DNA of 64,000 bases from Alkalibacter mobilis (GCF_015594845.1 NZ_JADNRK010000002.1:124001-188000), one strand, 5' to 3'; shown: positions 1 through 9,201, numbered from the stretch's first letter. The notes: generated by a model from the sequence alone, not told the origin. A program made the numbers and translations.

Positions 1-326
1 TTAAGGAATAATGGATTTGTAGCAGCTATATGCATGGCTATGTCTCTAACCATATTTTTAAAATCATCAGTTTTGGCTACAAAATCAGTTTCACAGTTTA
101 CTTCAACTAAAACTCCAATTTTACCGCCCATGTGTATGTATGATTCAACTACGCCTTCAGCTGCAACTCTGCCAGCTTTTTTGGAGGCTGCCGCCAATCC
201 TTTTTCTCTTAAAAACTCTATTGCTTTATCCATATCATCGTTGTTTGCTTCCAAAGCCTTCTTGCAGTCCATCATGCCTGCACCGGTTTTTTGTCTAAGT
301 TCTTTAACCATTTGCGCACTTGCCAT
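1..326 (-). CDS. tsf: Elongation factor Ts, N-terminal part (cut by window edge)
   Basis: EF-Ts is the guanine nucleotide exchange factor that recycles EF-Tu during elongation. The reverse strand from the ATG at 326 reads [17 protein letters not shown] and continues open to position 1 (about 108 codons). The N-terminal UBA-like domain with [12 protein letters not shown] and the EF-Tu-contacting motif TDFVAK are visible; the core and C-terminal domains lie outside the window. An AGGAGG site precedes the ATG. It follows rpsB by 93 bases, the standard bacterial rpsB-tsf pair. The identification is secure; only the 3' extent is unknown. Confidence 0.96.
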   Translation of the reverse strand, partial: MASAQMVKELRQKTGAGMMDCKKALEANNDDMDKAIEFLREKGLAAASKKAGRVAAEGVVESYIHMGGKIGVLVEVNCETDFVAKTDDFKNMVRDIAMHIAATNPLFL

Positions 327-376
327 TTTATTACCTCCTCGTATTTGTTATGATCATTTGTATCGACCATAAAAAT

Positions 377-408
377 GGAAGAAGGAGGATTCTCTCCCCG
401 TCTTCTCC
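377..408 (-). terminator. Hairpin between rpsB and tsf, possible attenuator
   Basis: Read on the minus strand, a GGAGAAG...GGGGAG arm can pair with CTCC...CTTCTTCC, followed by an ATTTTTATGG stretch. This lies just after the rpsB stop and before the tsf ribosome binding site. A partial terminator here would lower tsf relative to rpsB. The stem is imperfect and the T tract is short, so this is only a candidate. Confidence 0.35.
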
Positions 409-419
409 CTATAAGTCAT

Positions 420-1157
420 TTACGCTTCAACTTCAGCAGTTTCCTCGGCCACCGCTTCAGCATCTTCCATTTGAACGCCTTGCTTTCCTTCAAGAACAGC
501 ATTTGCCATTGCTTCAGACAATAGGTTTACTGCTCTTATAGCATCGTCGTTTCCTGGAATAATATAATCAATCTCATCGGGATCACAGTTTGTGTCGACA
601 ATTCCTATTACAGGAATACCCAATTTTTTAGCTTCAAGAATCGCAATTCTTTCTTTTCTCGGGTCAACTACGAAAAGTGCTCCCGGAAGTTTTTTCATGT
701 CTTTGATTCCACCCAGGAATTTCTCCAACTTTTCTCTTTCATTTTTAAGTTGGATAACTTCTTTTTTGGGAAGAACTTCGAAAGTTCCATCATTTTCCAT
801 TTCTTCCAACTTATGAAGTCTTTTGATTCTTTTGCTGATAGTTTGGAAGTTTGTGAGCGTTCCTCCAAGCCATCTGTGATTCACAAAAAAGCTCTCGCTT
901 CTAAGCGCGTGTGTCTTGATTGCATCCTGTGCCTGCTTTTTTGTTCCTACAAACAAGATGTCTTGTCCGTCTTCTACAAGCTCTCTGATAAAATCGTAAG
1001 CTTTGTCTATCAACCCTACTGTTTTTTGCAGGTCGATAATGTAGATCCCATTTCTTTCTGTGAAGATATAAGGAGCCATCTTAGGGTTCCATCTTCTAGT
1101 TTGGTGTCCAAAATGAACACCTGCCTCCAATAATTGTTTCATTGATACGTAAGACAT
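420..1157 (-). CDS. rpsB: 30S ribosomal protein uS2
   Basis: Small-subunit protein uS2, needed for assembly of the 30S head and for binding of bS1 or its substitutes. The product is 245 residues, normal for Firmicutes, and begins [19 protein letters not shown], with the typical TRRWNPKM segment following. The open frame continues upstream to 1208, but the family start is the ATG at 1157, which has AGGAGGTGTAGCA directly before it. The C-terminus ends in an acidic, alanine-rich tail ([12 protein letters not shown]). tsf lies immediately downstream and codY upstream. Confidence 0.97.
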   Translation of the reverse strand: MSYVSMKQLLEAGVHFGHQTRRWNPKMAPYIFTERNGIYIIDLQKTVGLIDKAYDFIRELVEDGQDILFVGTKKQAQDAIKTHALRSESFFVNHRWLGGTLTNFQTISKRIKRLHKLEEMENDGTFEVLPKKEVIQLKNEREKLEKFLGGIKDMKKLPGALFVVDPRKERIAILEAKKLGIPVIGIVDTNCDPDEIDYIIPGNDDAIRAVNLLSEAMANAVLEGKQGVQMEDAEAVAEETAEVEA

Positions 1158-1253
1158 TGCTACACCTCCTATGGTTTTTCCTCCATCTCCGTCTACTGAA
1201 CATTCCACCCATTGGGCACCGGACGCTCATCGAGAGATGTGTGTTTTGTGTGC
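1158..1253 (-). promoter_or_regulatory. Structured 5' leader of rpsB
   Basis: About 100 bases separate the predicted rpsB transcription start from its ATG. On the minus strand CATCTC (1234-1239) can pair with GAGATG (1184-1189), and CGTC (1222-1225) with GACG (1190-1193). Those two 3' halves are contiguous, and the helix encloses a CCC-AAT-GGG hairpin. This closed fold just upstream of the ribosome binding site resembles a ribosomal-protein autoregulatory leader. Binding by S2 is inferred from position only. Confidence 0.45.
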
Positions 1254-1259
1254 TTTAAA

Positions 1260-1288
1260 AGTTTAACACAACCTGCATCTAAAATCAA
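1260..1288 (-). promoter_or_regulatory. Candidate promoter of rpsB-tsf
   Basis: On the minus strand TTGATT (1283-1288) and TAAACT (1260-1265) are separated by 17 bases, just beyond the codY stop. I see no strong terminator after codY, so rpsB-tsf may also be reached from the hslVU-codY transcript. Confidence 0.5.
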
Positions 1289-1316
1289 TCTTTAATTTTT
1301 GATATTTATTCCGCAC

Positions 1317-2105
1317 TTATTTTCCTTCCACCTTGTCCAATTCATCCAGGAATTTTGAATTCAGGATTTTTATGAATGTTCCCTTCATTCCCAATGACCT
1401 TGTCTCTATTACCCCGGCGCTCTCAAGTTTTCTGAGGGCATTAACAATGACCGATCTTGTTATTCCTACTCGATCGGCAATTTTACTTGCCACCAAAAGT
1501 CCCTCGTTTCCGTCTAATTCCTTGAATATATGAACTACGGCTTCCATCTCAGAGTAAGACAGAGTTCCGATTGCCATCTGGACCACTGTCTTTTGGCGTG
1601 CTTCTTTTTCCAAATCAATATTCTTAAGACGCATCATCTCCATGCCCACTACTGTAGCTGACAATTCTGCCAAAATAAGATCTGGCGCGGTGAACTCCTT
1701 ACCAAATCGAGCCAGTACCAAAGTCCCCAGCCTTTCTCCACCGCTGTTGATGGGAACATATGTGGAATATCTGTCTTTGAAGCCGCAAAGTTCCCTGTGG
1801 TCATAAACGCAACCTGGATCATTTTCCACCTTATTCGAAACAGTCTCTTTTATTTCACCCAAGAGTTTGTTGAAGTCCTTTGGAAACTTAGTTCCCTGTT
1901 CCTGAAGTGTTTTTATATTTAATTCGCACTCGAAATCCTTAAAGAAGGAATACCCGAGCAAGTCTCCATTGTTACTGGCTATATAAACATTTGATCCCAG
2001 CACTTCACTCAAGGTGTCACTCAGTTCGGAAAAATGTCTGCCACCGCTTCTAGGTTCCTGTAAAACCTTGTTTACCTTTCTGACTTTTTCAAGAAGGCTC
2101 ATCAT
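1317..2105 (-). CDS. codY: GTP- and branched-chain-amino-acid-sensing regulator CodY
   Basis: CodY is the global nutritional repressor of Firmicutes. It binds isoleucine/valine (and often GTP) through an N-terminal GAF domain and DNA through a C-terminal winged helix. The protein begins MMSLLEKVRKVNKVLQ and ends with the characteristic helix-turn-helix VASKIADRVGITRSVIVNALRKLESAG. Length is 262 residues from ATG 2105. A TTG at 2120 would add five residues, but GGAG lies nine bases before ATG 2105, which I prefer. It directly follows hslU, the order seen in Bacillus. A CodY-like box before hslV suggests autoregulation. Confidence 0.96.
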   Translation of the reverse strand: MMSLLEKVRKVNKVLQEPRSGGRHFSELSDTLSEVLGSNVYIASNNGDLLGYSFFKDFECELNIKTLQEQGTKFPKDFNKLLGEIKETVSNKVENDPGCVYDHRELCGFKDRYSTYVPINSGGERLGTLVLARFGKEFTAPDLILAELSATVVGMEMMRLKNIDLEKEARQKTVVQMAIGTLSYSEMEAVVHIFKELDGNEGLLVASKIADRVGITRSVIVNALRKLESAGVIETRSLGMKGTFIKILNSKFLDELDKVEGK

Positions 2106-2120
2106 TCTTACCGTCTCCAA

Positions 2121-3521
2121 TCACAAAATATATTTTTTTAGGTCTCTTTGCTTTTCTTCATTTTTGAATGTCCTCTTCACGTAATCTTCGTTGATTTCAA
2201 ACGTTTCCCGGTCGTATTCAGAGGCATGAAAAGATATCTCTTCCATCAGCATTTCCACGACAGTGTGCAATCTTCTTGCTCCTATGTTTTCCTGCTGTTC
2301 ATTCATTGATGCGGCTATCTCCGCTATTTGATTTATAGCATCTTGAGTAAACTCAAGCTCCACGCCCTCGGTCTTCAAAAGTTCCCGGTACTGCTTGATG
2401 ATCGAGTTTTCGGGTCGTGTTAGAATTTCTACAAAATTTCGAGCATCCAGGCTTTCCAATTCAACTGTGATTGGAAAACGTCCTTGAAGTTCCGGTATTA
2501 AATCTGAAACCTTGCTGACATGAAAAGCCCCTGCTCCGATGAACAGGATATGGTCTGTATTGACAGGACCGTACTTGGTGTTGACAGTCGATCCTTCAAC
2601 TATGGGGAGGATGTCGCGTTGCACCCCTTCTCTGGACACTTCAGCCCCGTTTCGATTTCCGGAACCAGCAATTTTGTCTATTTCGTCAAGGAAAATTATC
2701 CCGTTCTGTTCCGCTTCTTTCAAGCCTTCACTGGTTACAGCATCCATGTCTATAAGTTCCTGAGATTCCATTTGTATTAAAATCTCCCTTGCCTCGGAAA
2801 CCGACACCTTCCTCTTTTTTGTGCGTTTTGGCAAAATTCCTCCGAATATGTCTCCCATATTAAGCGACATGTCTTCTCCGCTTCCGCCACCCATCAAAGC
2901 CATGGATCCGGATCCTTTATCCTCGACTTCGACCACTACGATGTGATCTTCCAACTCTCCATTGTCCAATTGGTCCGCTATTCTTTCTTTCTTCCTGATC
3001 AAGCCTTCATTCAGCTCTTCTTTTTCACTTTCGACTGCATTTTCTTTGGGTACATCTGTATTGAAGAGCATATCAAAGGGCGTCTTTATCTTTTTATCTT
3101 TGCCTGGAACTGGAACCAACAGATCAAGCAATTTCAATCTGGCATTCTCTTCTGCCTTGGATTTTACACTATTCATATGTTTTTCTTTTACATTCCTGAT
3201 GGATGTATTCACAAGATCTCTTATCATGGATTCGACATCTCTGCCCACATAACCAACTTCAGTAAATTTCGTAGCCTCAACTTTTACAAAAGGCGCTTCC
3301 ACCAGTTTTGCCAATCTTCTTGCAATCTCTGTCTTACCCACTCCTGTGGGGCCCATTAATATTATATTCTTGGGGGTTATTTCAGACTGTAGCTCAATGG
3401 GCAAAAGTGATCTTCTATACCTGTTTCTCAAGGCAACCGCAACTTTCCTTTTCGCCTCTTTCTGTCCAATTATAAACCTGTCGAGTTGATTTACTATCTC
3501 CCTGGGAGTCATGTCTGTCAT
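2121..3521 (-). CDS. hslU: ATP-dependent protease ATPase subunit HslU
   Basis: HslU (ClpY) is the hexameric AAA+ unfoldase that feeds substrates into the HslV chamber. The 466-residue protein starts [20 protein letters not shown] and has a Walker A GPTGVGKT at residues 57-64. A charged insertion (I) domain rich in Glu, Lys and Gly follows, then Walker [11 protein letters not shown], and the C-terminal motif [10 protein letters not shown] with a hydrophobic YIL end that docks into HslV. The ATG overlaps the hslV stop in an ATGA, implying translational coupling. codY follows directly. Confidence 0.97.
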   Translation of the reverse strand: MTDMTPREIVNQLDRFIIGQKEAKRKVAVALRNRYRRSLLPIELQSEITPKNIILMGPTGVGKTEIARRLAKLVEAPFVKVEATKFTEVGYVGRDVESMIRDLVNTSIRNVKEKHMNSVKSKAEENARLKLLDLLVPVPGKDKKIKTPFDMLFNTDVPKENAVESEKEELNEGLIRKKERIADQLDNGELEDHIVVVEVEDKGSGSMALMGGGSGEDMSLNMGDIFGGILPKRTKKRKVSVSEAREILIQMESQELIDMDAVTSEGLKEAEQNGIIFLDEIDKIAGSGNRNGAEVSREGVQRDILPIVEGSTVNTKYGPVNTDHILFIGAGAFHVSKVSDLIPELQGRFPITVELESLDARNFVEILTRPENSIIKQYRELLKTEGVELEFTQDAINQIAEIAASMNEQQENIGARRLHTVVEMLMEEISFHASEYDRETFEINEDYVKRTFKNEEKQRDLKKYIL

Positions 3522-4066
3522 TTTAGCCCCTCCTCTGTCAAGGACTCGACTTTAATGTTTTCATTGGTATATACGCATATCCTGGCAGCTATCCTTAAAG
3601 ATTCCTCCGCTATTTCAGTAGCGCTCATATCAGAATGCTTCATAAGAGCCAAACCTGCTGAAAGAGCGTAATTCCCGCCTGAACCGATGGCTGCTACATT
3701 TTCATCAGGCTCGATTACTTCACCGTTGCCCGAAAGCAACAATAAATCATCCTTGTCCATTACCAACAGCAGAGCTTCCAAGTTCTTGAGCACTTTGTCG
3801 CTCCTCCATTCCCTGGCAAGTTCGACTGCTGCTCTGAGAAGGTTTCCACCATATTTTTCAAGTTTTGCCTCGAATCTCTCACTCAGAGTGAATGCATCGG
3901 AAACCGATCCGGCAAATCCCACCAAAACCTGGTCCTTGTATATTTTTTTTACTTTTTTTGCTGTTGTCTTCATTATGGTATTTTCACCAAATGTTACCTG
4001 TCCATCCCCGGCCATGGCACAAACACCGTCTTTTCTTACAGCTATTATAGTAGTGGCATGAAACAT
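3518..4066 (-). CDS. hslV: ATP-dependent protease peptidase subunit HslV
   Basis: HslV (ClpQ) is a proteasome beta-type dodecameric peptidase. The 182-residue product reads [14 protein letters not shown]. By family analogy the Thr beginning TTIIAVR (residue 5) would be the catalytic N-terminus after removal of four residues. This differs from the usual single-Met removal and from the Ser nucleophile of Bacillus subtilis ClpQ. The conserved [20 protein letters not shown] and [12 protein letters not shown] segments are present. The ATG has GAGGTGAAGAT before it. It is the first gene of hslV-hslU-codY. Confidence 0.96.
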   Translation of the reverse strand: MFHATTIIAVRKDGVCAMAGDGQVTFGENTIMKTTAKKVKKIYKDQVLVGFAGSVSDAFTLSERFEAKLEKYGGNLLRAAVELAREWRSDKVLKNLEALLLVMDKDDLLLLSGNGEVIEPDENVAAIGSGGNYALSAGLALMKHSDMSATEIAEESLRIAARICVYTNENIKVESLTEEGLK

Positions 4067-4119
4067 ATCTTCACCTCATATTATTCTCGATTCATTTCCT
4101 GATCAAGCATAGCAATTTA

Positions 4120-4148
4120 AGATTAACATAGGGGTTATATTAATTCAA
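4120..4148 (-). promoter_or_regulatory. Candidate promoter of hslV-hslU-codY
   Basis: On the minus strand TTGAAT (4143-4148) and TAATCT (4120-4125) are spaced by 17 bases, about 55 bases before the hslV ATG and downstream of the topA terminator. The CodY-like box abuts its upstream edge. Confidence 0.45.
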
Positions 4149-4151
4149 TTG

Positions 4152-4166
4152 ATTTTTCAGAATATT
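4152..4166. promoter_or_regulatory. CodY-box-like operator upstream of hslV
   Basis: The plus strand reads ATTTTTCAGAATATT, which matches the published CodY consensus AATTTTCWGAAAATT at 13 of 15 positions and keeps the central TTTTCWGAA core. It lies four bases upstream of the candidate -35 of an operon that itself encodes CodY. This placement fits feedback control, but no binding has been shown. Confidence 0.6.
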
Positions 4167-4195
4167 TCGCAATTTGAAACAATTGCCCTACGGTA

Positions 4196-4227
4196 GAAAA
4201 AGCCCCATCGGTCTAAGCACCGATAGG
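4196..4227 (-). terminator. Rho-independent terminator of topA
   Basis: On the minus strand CCTATCGGT pairs with ACCGATGGG (one G-U), six-base loop, followed by CTTTTTC. It begins about a dozen bases after the topA stop and separates topA from the hslVU promoter. Confidence 0.85.
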
Positions 4228-4239
4228 ACTTGCTGACAA

Positions 4240-6324
4240 TTATTGTTTTTTTACATAATCACATTTTTCGTTGGAACAATATATCTTGCTGGTTTTGCTG
4301 TAACCTTTTTGTAAAAGCAGCGAACCGCATTTTGGACATTGTTCATCTTTTACGGGTTTGTCCCAAACCATAAAATTGCATTCAGGATAGTTTGTACACC
4401 CATAGAAAGCTCTGCCTTTTTTTGATTTTTTCTGAACTATGCTTCCATTTTCGCACTCAGGACACGGTATTCCCAGGTCCTCCACGATGGTTTTGGTATT
4501 TCTGCATTCTGGGAATCCGGGACAAGCAAGAAATTTTCCGTATCTGCCGTTCTTTATTACCATCATTCGTCCACATTTATCACATTCTACATCAGAAACC
4601 GGATCCTCTATTATAATCTTTTCCATGTCCTTTTCTGCATGAGCCAGATCTTTTTCAAAATCCTTGTAAAAATACTCAATAACCGTCTGCCACTTCACAT
4701 CTCCTTCTGCAACTTTGTCCAGTGATGATTCCATTTCTGCAGTGAAATCGTAGTCCAAGATATTTTTAAAGTACTCCTCCATAAGCTCGGTAACCATTAT
4801 ACCCAATTCTGTAGGTTGGAACTTTTTATCTATGTTCTCAACATACCCCCTGGCTCTAATTGTTTGGATCGTAGGAGAATAGGTGCTTGGCCTTCCAATC
4901 CCTCTTTCCTCCATGGCTTTTACCAAGGACGCTTCCGTATATCTTGCCGGTGGTTGAGTAAATTTTTGTTCCTTTTGCATATCTTTAAGGAAAAGCAGTT
5001 CCCCCGGAGTCAATTCGGGAATAAATCCCTTGTCATTGGTCTCGTCCGAATCTTCGGTCATGTCATAAACCTTCATGAATCCCTTGAATATCAATTTTGA
5101 ATCTGATGCCTTGAAACCGTATTGACCGCATGTGATATCCACAGAAGTCGTGTCGTAGACTCCATTTGACATCTGACTTGCTGCAAATCTTTCCCAAATC
5201 AGTTTATAAAGCCTGTATTGATCGCGCTTTAGAGAGCCTTTCACAGTTTTTGGGTCCAGATCTATGGTAGTTGGTCGAATCGCTTCGTGAGCATCCTGAA
5301 CATTTTTACCTTTGTTTTTTCCTATGTTCGTTCCCAAATATTCTTTCCCGAAATTCTCAAGTATATAGTTCTTGCAATTATCCTTGGCCTCGTCCGAAAT
5401 TCTGATGGAATCGGTTCTCATGTAAGTGATTAGTCCTACGCTTCCTATTCCTTCGATATTAAGGCCTTCGTATAGTTGCTGTGCAATACTCATTGTCTTC
5501 TTGGTAGTGAAATTTAATTTTTTGAAAGCTTCCTGTTGCATGGTGCTGGTGGTAAAGGGGTTTGGCGGTTTACGGTTGCGTTTACCCTTTTTCACGTCTA
5601 GTACTTTGATTTCTTCGTTTTTTAGGGTATCGGTTATTTTTGTCAGTTCCTCTTCGTCGCCAATATCTTTCTTCTTGCCGTTGATACCGTGATATCTTGC
5701 AACAAAATAATCATCGGAGTTCTTTTCCTTGATCAGATCAAGATTCAAATTCCAGTATTCTTGGCTGACAAAGTCCATAATTTCTTTTTCACGGTCTACT
5801 ATCAATTTGGTTGCGACGGATTGGACCCTTCCTGCACTTAACCCCTTTTTTATTTTCTTCCATAATAATGGACTGATGCTATAACCTACAAGTCTGTCTA
5901 AAATCCTTCTGGCTTGTTGCGCATCTACCAGATCCATATTGATTTCCCTTTTGCTTTTTATAGAATTTCTTATCGCATTTTTGGTTATTTCGTGAAACTC
6001 TATCCGAGCTGATCCTTCTTTTGTCAAATTTAAATAGTTTGCTATGTGCCAGGATATGGCTTCCCCTTCTCGGTCGGGGTCAGTAGCCAATAAAACCATG
6101 TCTGCTTTCTTGGCTTCACTTTTCATTTTTTTAAGTATGTCTCCCTTTCCACGTATAGTTACGTAGCTGGGTTCAAAATTATTTTCTATATCTATTCCCA
6201 ATTTGCTTTTCGGCAAATCTCTTACATGTCCCATAGTGGCTTGGACCTTGTACCCTTTGGGCAAGTACTTGTTTATAGTTTTTGCTTTAGCCGGAGATTC
6301 GACGATAACAAGCGTTTTAGCCAT
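4240..6324 (-). CDS. topA: DNA topoisomerase I (type IA)
   Basis: Relaxes negatively supercoiled DNA by single-strand passage. The 694-residue protein has an N-terminal Toprim domain (KTLVIVESPAKAKTI; acidic triad in DPDREGEA at 82-89), the active-site Tyr301 in GLITYMRTDS, and the SAGRVQS motif. The C-terminal half ends in three four-cysteine zinc ribbons (pairs CDKCG...CPGFPEC, CPEC...CTNYPEC, CPKCG...CSNEKC), as in Firmicute TopA. It has its own promoter and terminator. dprA lies upstream on the same strand, a common neighbour in this phylum. Confidence 0.98.
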   Translation of the reverse strand: MAKTLVIVESPAKAKTINKYLPKGYKVQATMGHVRDLPKSKLGIDIENNFEPSYVTIRGKGDILKKMKSEAKKADMVLLATDPDREGEAISWHIANYLNLTKEGSARIEFHEITKNAIRNSIKSKREINMDLVDAQQARRILDRLVGYSISPLLWKKIKKGLSAGRVQSVATKLIVDREKEIMDFVSQEYWNLNLDLIKEKNSDDYFVARYHGINGKKKDIGDEEELTKITDTLKNEEIKVLDVKKGKRNRKPPNPFTTSTMQQEAFKKLNFTTKKTMSIAQQLYEGLNIEGIGSVGLITYMRTDSIRISDEAKDNCKNYILENFGKEYLGTNIGKNKGKNVQDAHEAIRPTTIDLDPKTVKGSLKRDQYRLYKLIWERFAASQMSNGVYDTTSVDITCGQYGFKASDSKLIFKGFMKVYDMTEDSDETNDKGFIPELTPGELLFLKDMQKEQKFTQPPARYTEASLVKAMEERGIGRPSTYSPTIQTIRARGYVENIDKKFQPTELGIMVTELMEEYFKNILDYDFTAEMESSLDKVAEGDVKWQTVIEYFYKDFEKDLAHAEKDMEKIIIEDPVSDVECDKCGRMMVIKNGRYGKFLACPGFPECRNTKTIVEDLGIPCPECENGSIVQKKSKKGRAFYGCTNYPECNFMVWDKPVKDEQCPKCGSLLLQKGYSKTSKIYCSNEKCDYVKKQ

Positions 6325-6355
6325 TTAATCACCTCAAATTATTTAACAGTTGTAA

Positions 6356-6384
6356 ATTATAACAGAAAGCCAAGAACTATTCAA
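6356..6384 (-). promoter_or_regulatory. Promoter of topA
   Basis: TTGAAT (6379-6384) and a perfect TATAAT (6356-6361) on the minus strand are separated by 17 bases, 30 bases before the topA ATG and after the dprA stop. Confidence 0.75.
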
Positions 6385-6426
6385 TATAAAGACAGTTTTC
6401 ATTTTATCTATGATCACATAAAACAG

Positions 6427-7512
6427 TCAAACAAGTATATGACAGCGCCCTCTGTTAATAGTGATAATCTGCTTTATTTCCAGTTTTGTCAAGATATAAT
6501 TTATTTCAGATAAAGAAAAATCCGATTTTTCTCCGATCATTTCCACTGTATCCCAGCCTTTTCTTACCAAATCCATAATTTCATTCTCTTTTTCATCAAT
6601 ATCCACATTGTTTTTATCTTGTTTCATCTGGCGAGTATCGAACATGGGCACGATGTCTTCAATTATATCCGATGATTTCAATACCATCTTGGCTCCATCG
6701 CGTATCAGTAAATTGGTTCCCAGACTGTTTTTCCTGTTTATGTCACCTGGAAGTGCGTACACTTCCCTGCCTTGCTCCAAGGCAAAACCTGCACTGATCA
6801 AGGATCCGCTTTTCACCTCAGCCTCCGCCACCATCAAACCAATAGAAATTCCACTAATGATTCGATTCCTACGTGGAAAGTTCATGGGCAGAGGAGGTGT
6901 TCCCATGGGAAATTCTGAAAAAATGCATCCTCCATCACGAATTATAGATTCGTATATCTTCATGTTTTCCCTCGGATAACAGATGTCTACACCCGAGCCC
7001 AAAACAGCAGTTGTGATACCTCCTGATGCCAGCGCACCTTTATGGGCTGCTGCGTCTATGCCTTTAGCCAATCCACTAACCACTGTTATGCCTGAAGAGG
7101 CCAAGTCAGCAGCGATTTTCTCCGTGTTCAGTTTTCCAGAAAATGTTGCATTTCTGGCTCCTACTATTCCAAAAGTCTTTTTAAACATTTTTGTATTGCA
7201 AGTTCCCTTATAATACAATACCATCGGCGGCAGATAAATTTGTGACAGAAATTCAGGGTAATCATTATCCCTGAAATCAATCACTCCCACATTGGATCCT
7301 TTGTAACTTTCCAAAATTTTTTCATCGACCACTATTTTGTGTTCAATACTCTCTACTTGTTCTGAAGTTAAAATCTTGGAATTCACCAAGTCTCTTTTTT
7401 TACTTTGATAAATTTCTTTTGCTGAGCCGAAATATCCAAGCAAATGATATTTCTTATCAAGACTGATCCCCTTGTGCTCACTCAACCAGATCAAATACAT
7501 TTTTTCTTCCAA
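6427..7512 (-). CDS. dprA: DNA-processing protein DprA (Smf)
   Basis: DprA loads RecA onto incoming single-stranded DNA during transformation. The central Rossmann-like domain shows VVSGLAKGIDAAAHKGAL, the NLLIRDGAKMV segment, and a C-terminal winged-helix (DML1-like) region. The open frame extends to 7575, but a TTG at 7512 has GGAGG seven bases upstream. The first ATG (7500) has no properly spaced site, so TTG is chosen (361 residues). It is divergent from comM, another competence protein. Both genes also occur in organisms not known to be transformable. Confidence 0.94.
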   Translation of the reverse strand: MEEKMYLIWLSEHKGISLDKKYHLLGYFGSAKEIYQSKKRDLVNSKILTSEQVESIEHKIVVDEKILESYKGSNVGVIDFRDNDYPEFLSQIYLPPMVLYYKGTCNTKMFKKTFGIVGARNATFSGKLNTEKIAADLASSGITVVSGLAKGIDAAAHKGALASGGITTAVLGSGVDICYPRENMKIYESIIRDGGCIFSEFPMGTPPLPMNFPRRNRIISGISIGLMVAEAEVKSGSLISAGFALEQGREVYALPGDINRKNSLGTNLLIRDGAKMVLKSSDIIEDIVPMFDTRQMKQDKNNVDIDEKENEIMDLVRKGWDTVEMIGEKSDFSLSEINYILTKLEIKQIITINRGRCHILV

Positions 7513-7549
7513 ACAACCGCCTCCGAATATATTTTTTAACACGTTATAT

Positions 7550-7582
7550 ATTATAGCATGTTTGGAAACAATCATATATAAT
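7550..7582. promoter_or_regulatory. Divergent dprA/comM promoter region
   Basis: On the minus strand TGCTATAAT gives an extended -10 (TATAAT at 7550-7555) for dprA. On the plus strand TATAAT at 7577-7582 lies 18 bases before the comM ATG. Neither has a good -35, and the two cores lie about 20 bases apart. No competence (cin-box) signal was recognised. Confidence 0.4.
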
Positions 7583-7599
7583 GTTATGGAGGTGATTAT

Positions 7600-9138
7600 A
7601 TGATAGAAGAAATATTCAGCTGTTCGGTCATTGGAGTGAACGGACTGATCGTCAGCGTTGAAGTCGACATATCAAAGGGACTGCCAAGCTTTTCCTTAGT
7701 CGGTCTGCCTGATGCTGCAGTAAAGGAGTCTAAAGACAGAGTCTTTTCCGCGATTAAAAACAACGGATTCAAATATCCTATGAAAAGGATTACTATCAAT
7801 CTGGCTCCAGCTGATGTGAAAAAAGAGGGCCCTTCGTACGACTTGCCCATAGCAATGGGAATTTTAACATCTTCGGAAGAGATAAAGCCCGTTGTTGATT
7901 TAAGAAAAACAGTTTTTATCGGAGAATTGTCACTAAATGGTGATACCAGACCAGTGAAGGGGATCCTTCCCATGATCATTGAGTCCAGAGAAAAGAATTT
8001 CAAGGCTGCTGTCGTCCCCTGGGACAATGCCAGGGAAGCTTCACTGGTTGAGGGAATTACCATATATCCGGTAAAAAAACTCTCTGATGCCATCGAGCAT
8101 GTCTGCGACATCAATCCAATAGAGCCATATGTTAATGATCTTGATGAATTATTAAATCAACAGCAAAATTTTGATTTGGATTTTTCCGATGTCAGAGGAC
8201 AACTTCAAGTCAAGAGATCTTTTGAAATTGCTGCTGCAGGATATCACAATATAATAATGATTGGCCCACCGGGTTCCGGTAAAACTATGCTGGCCAGAAG
8301 ACTTCCATCCATACTGCCGTCGCTGACTCCTTCCGAAGCTCTTGAATCAACAAAAATATACAGTATTTCAGGCCTTTTAAAAGGCAAACCTTTAATTACA
8401 GACCGTCCGTTCAGAAGTCCCCATCACACAATTTCCAAAATCAGTTTGATTGGCGGGGGAAGAATACCAAAACCGGGAGAAGTTTCGCTTGCCCATCTGG
8501 GTGTTTTATTCCTTGACGAAATGCCTGAATTTCAAAAATCGGCTTTAGAAGTCCTCAGACAACCCATGGAGGACAAATTCGTAAACATTTCGCGAGTAAA
8601 TGCAACAATGACTTTTCCAGCGTCATTTCTACTTGTAAGTTCCATCAATCCTTGCCCATGCGGGTACTATGGCGATAGTTCTCACAACTGCCAATGCAGT
8701 ACTACCCAAATAAAAAACTATCTTAACAAGATAAGCGGTCCCCTTTTGGATAGGATAGACATACATGTTGAAGTCAAAAAAGCTGAATACGAAGATTTGA
8801 ACAAATCTGCAAAAGAAGAAAGCTCGATTTCGATCAAGAAACGTGTGGAAGAAGCCAGACAGTTACAGTTGTCGAGATATAAAAACCAGAATTTAACTTT
8901 CAATTCACAATTGTCCGTCAAACAGATAGATGAATTTTGTCCCATGGACAAGGAAGCAAAATCCATGCTTAAGAGTGCTTTCGATACCATGAACTTAAGC
9001 GCCAGAGCTTACCATAAAGTAATCAAGCTTTCCAGAACAATAGCTGATTTGGATAAAAGTGAACTGATCCGAGGTATCCACCTGGGTGAAGCTGTACAAT
9101 ACAGGAGTTTGGATAGAAAATATTGGGAAATTTTTTAA
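7600..9138 (+). CDS. comM: Mg-chelatase-like AAA+ protein YifB/ComM
   Basis: A 512-residue YifB family protein. The N-terminal Lon-protease-like fold (VDISKGLPSFSLVGLPDAAVKESK) is followed by an AAA+ Mg-chelatase module with Walker A GPPGSGKTM and Walker B LFLDEMPEF. A cysteine cluster NPCPCGYYGD...CQC and a C-terminal helical domain ending LDRKYWEIF complete it. In Gram-negatives ComM is a branch-migration helicase for natural transformation; in Firmicutes the role is less defined. It starts at ATG 7600 behind GGAGGTGATT. It is one of only five plus-strand protein genes here. Confidence 0.95.
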   Translation: MIEEIFSCSVIGVNGLIVSVEVDISKGLPSFSLVGLPDAAVKESKDRVFSAIKNNGFKYPMKRITINLAPADVKKEGPSYDLPIAMGILTSSEEIKPVVDLRKTVFIGELSLNGDTRPVKGILPMIIESREKNFKAAVVPWDNAREASLVEGITIYPVKKLSDAIEHVCDINPIEPYVNDLDELLNQQQNFDLDFSDVRGQLQVKRSFEIAAAGYHNIIMIGPPGSGKTMLARRLPSILPSLTPSEALESTKIYSISGLLKGKPLITDRPFRSPHHTISKISLIGGGRIPKPGEVSLAHLGVLFLDEMPEFQKSALEVLRQPMEDKFVNISRVNATMTFPASFLLVSSINPCPCGYYGDSSHNCQCSTTQIKNYLNKISGPLLDRIDIHVEVKKAEYEDLNKSAKEESSISIKKRVEEARQLQLSRYKNQNLTFNSQLSVKQIDEFCPMDKEAKSMLKSAFDTMNLSARAYHKVIKLSRTIADLDKSELIRGIHLGEAVQYRSLDRKYWEIF

Positions 9139-9152
9139 ATTTATTAAAATCG

Positions 9153-9176
9153 AAAAAAGAACCTGATCGGTTCTTT
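9153..9176. terminator. Bidirectional terminator between comM and yraN
   Basis: AAAGAACC (9156-9163) and GGTTCTTT (9169-9176) form an 8-bp stem with a five-base loop. On the minus strand it is followed directly by TTTTTT (ends yraN); on the plus strand a T run follows after CGGATGAA (ends comM). Confidence 0.8.
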
Positions 9177-9201
9177 CGGATGAATTTTTTTATTTTCAAA
9201 T

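Noticed and set aside
1158-1208. Upstream extension of rpsB ([10 protein letters not shown]...)
   Set aside because: It matches no S2 family sequence and overlaps the folded leader; ATG 1157 is preceded by AGGAGG.
7596-8114. 172-residue minus-strand open frame inside comM
   Set aside because: Shadow of a well-supported gene on the other strand, with no ribosome binding site or recognisable domain.
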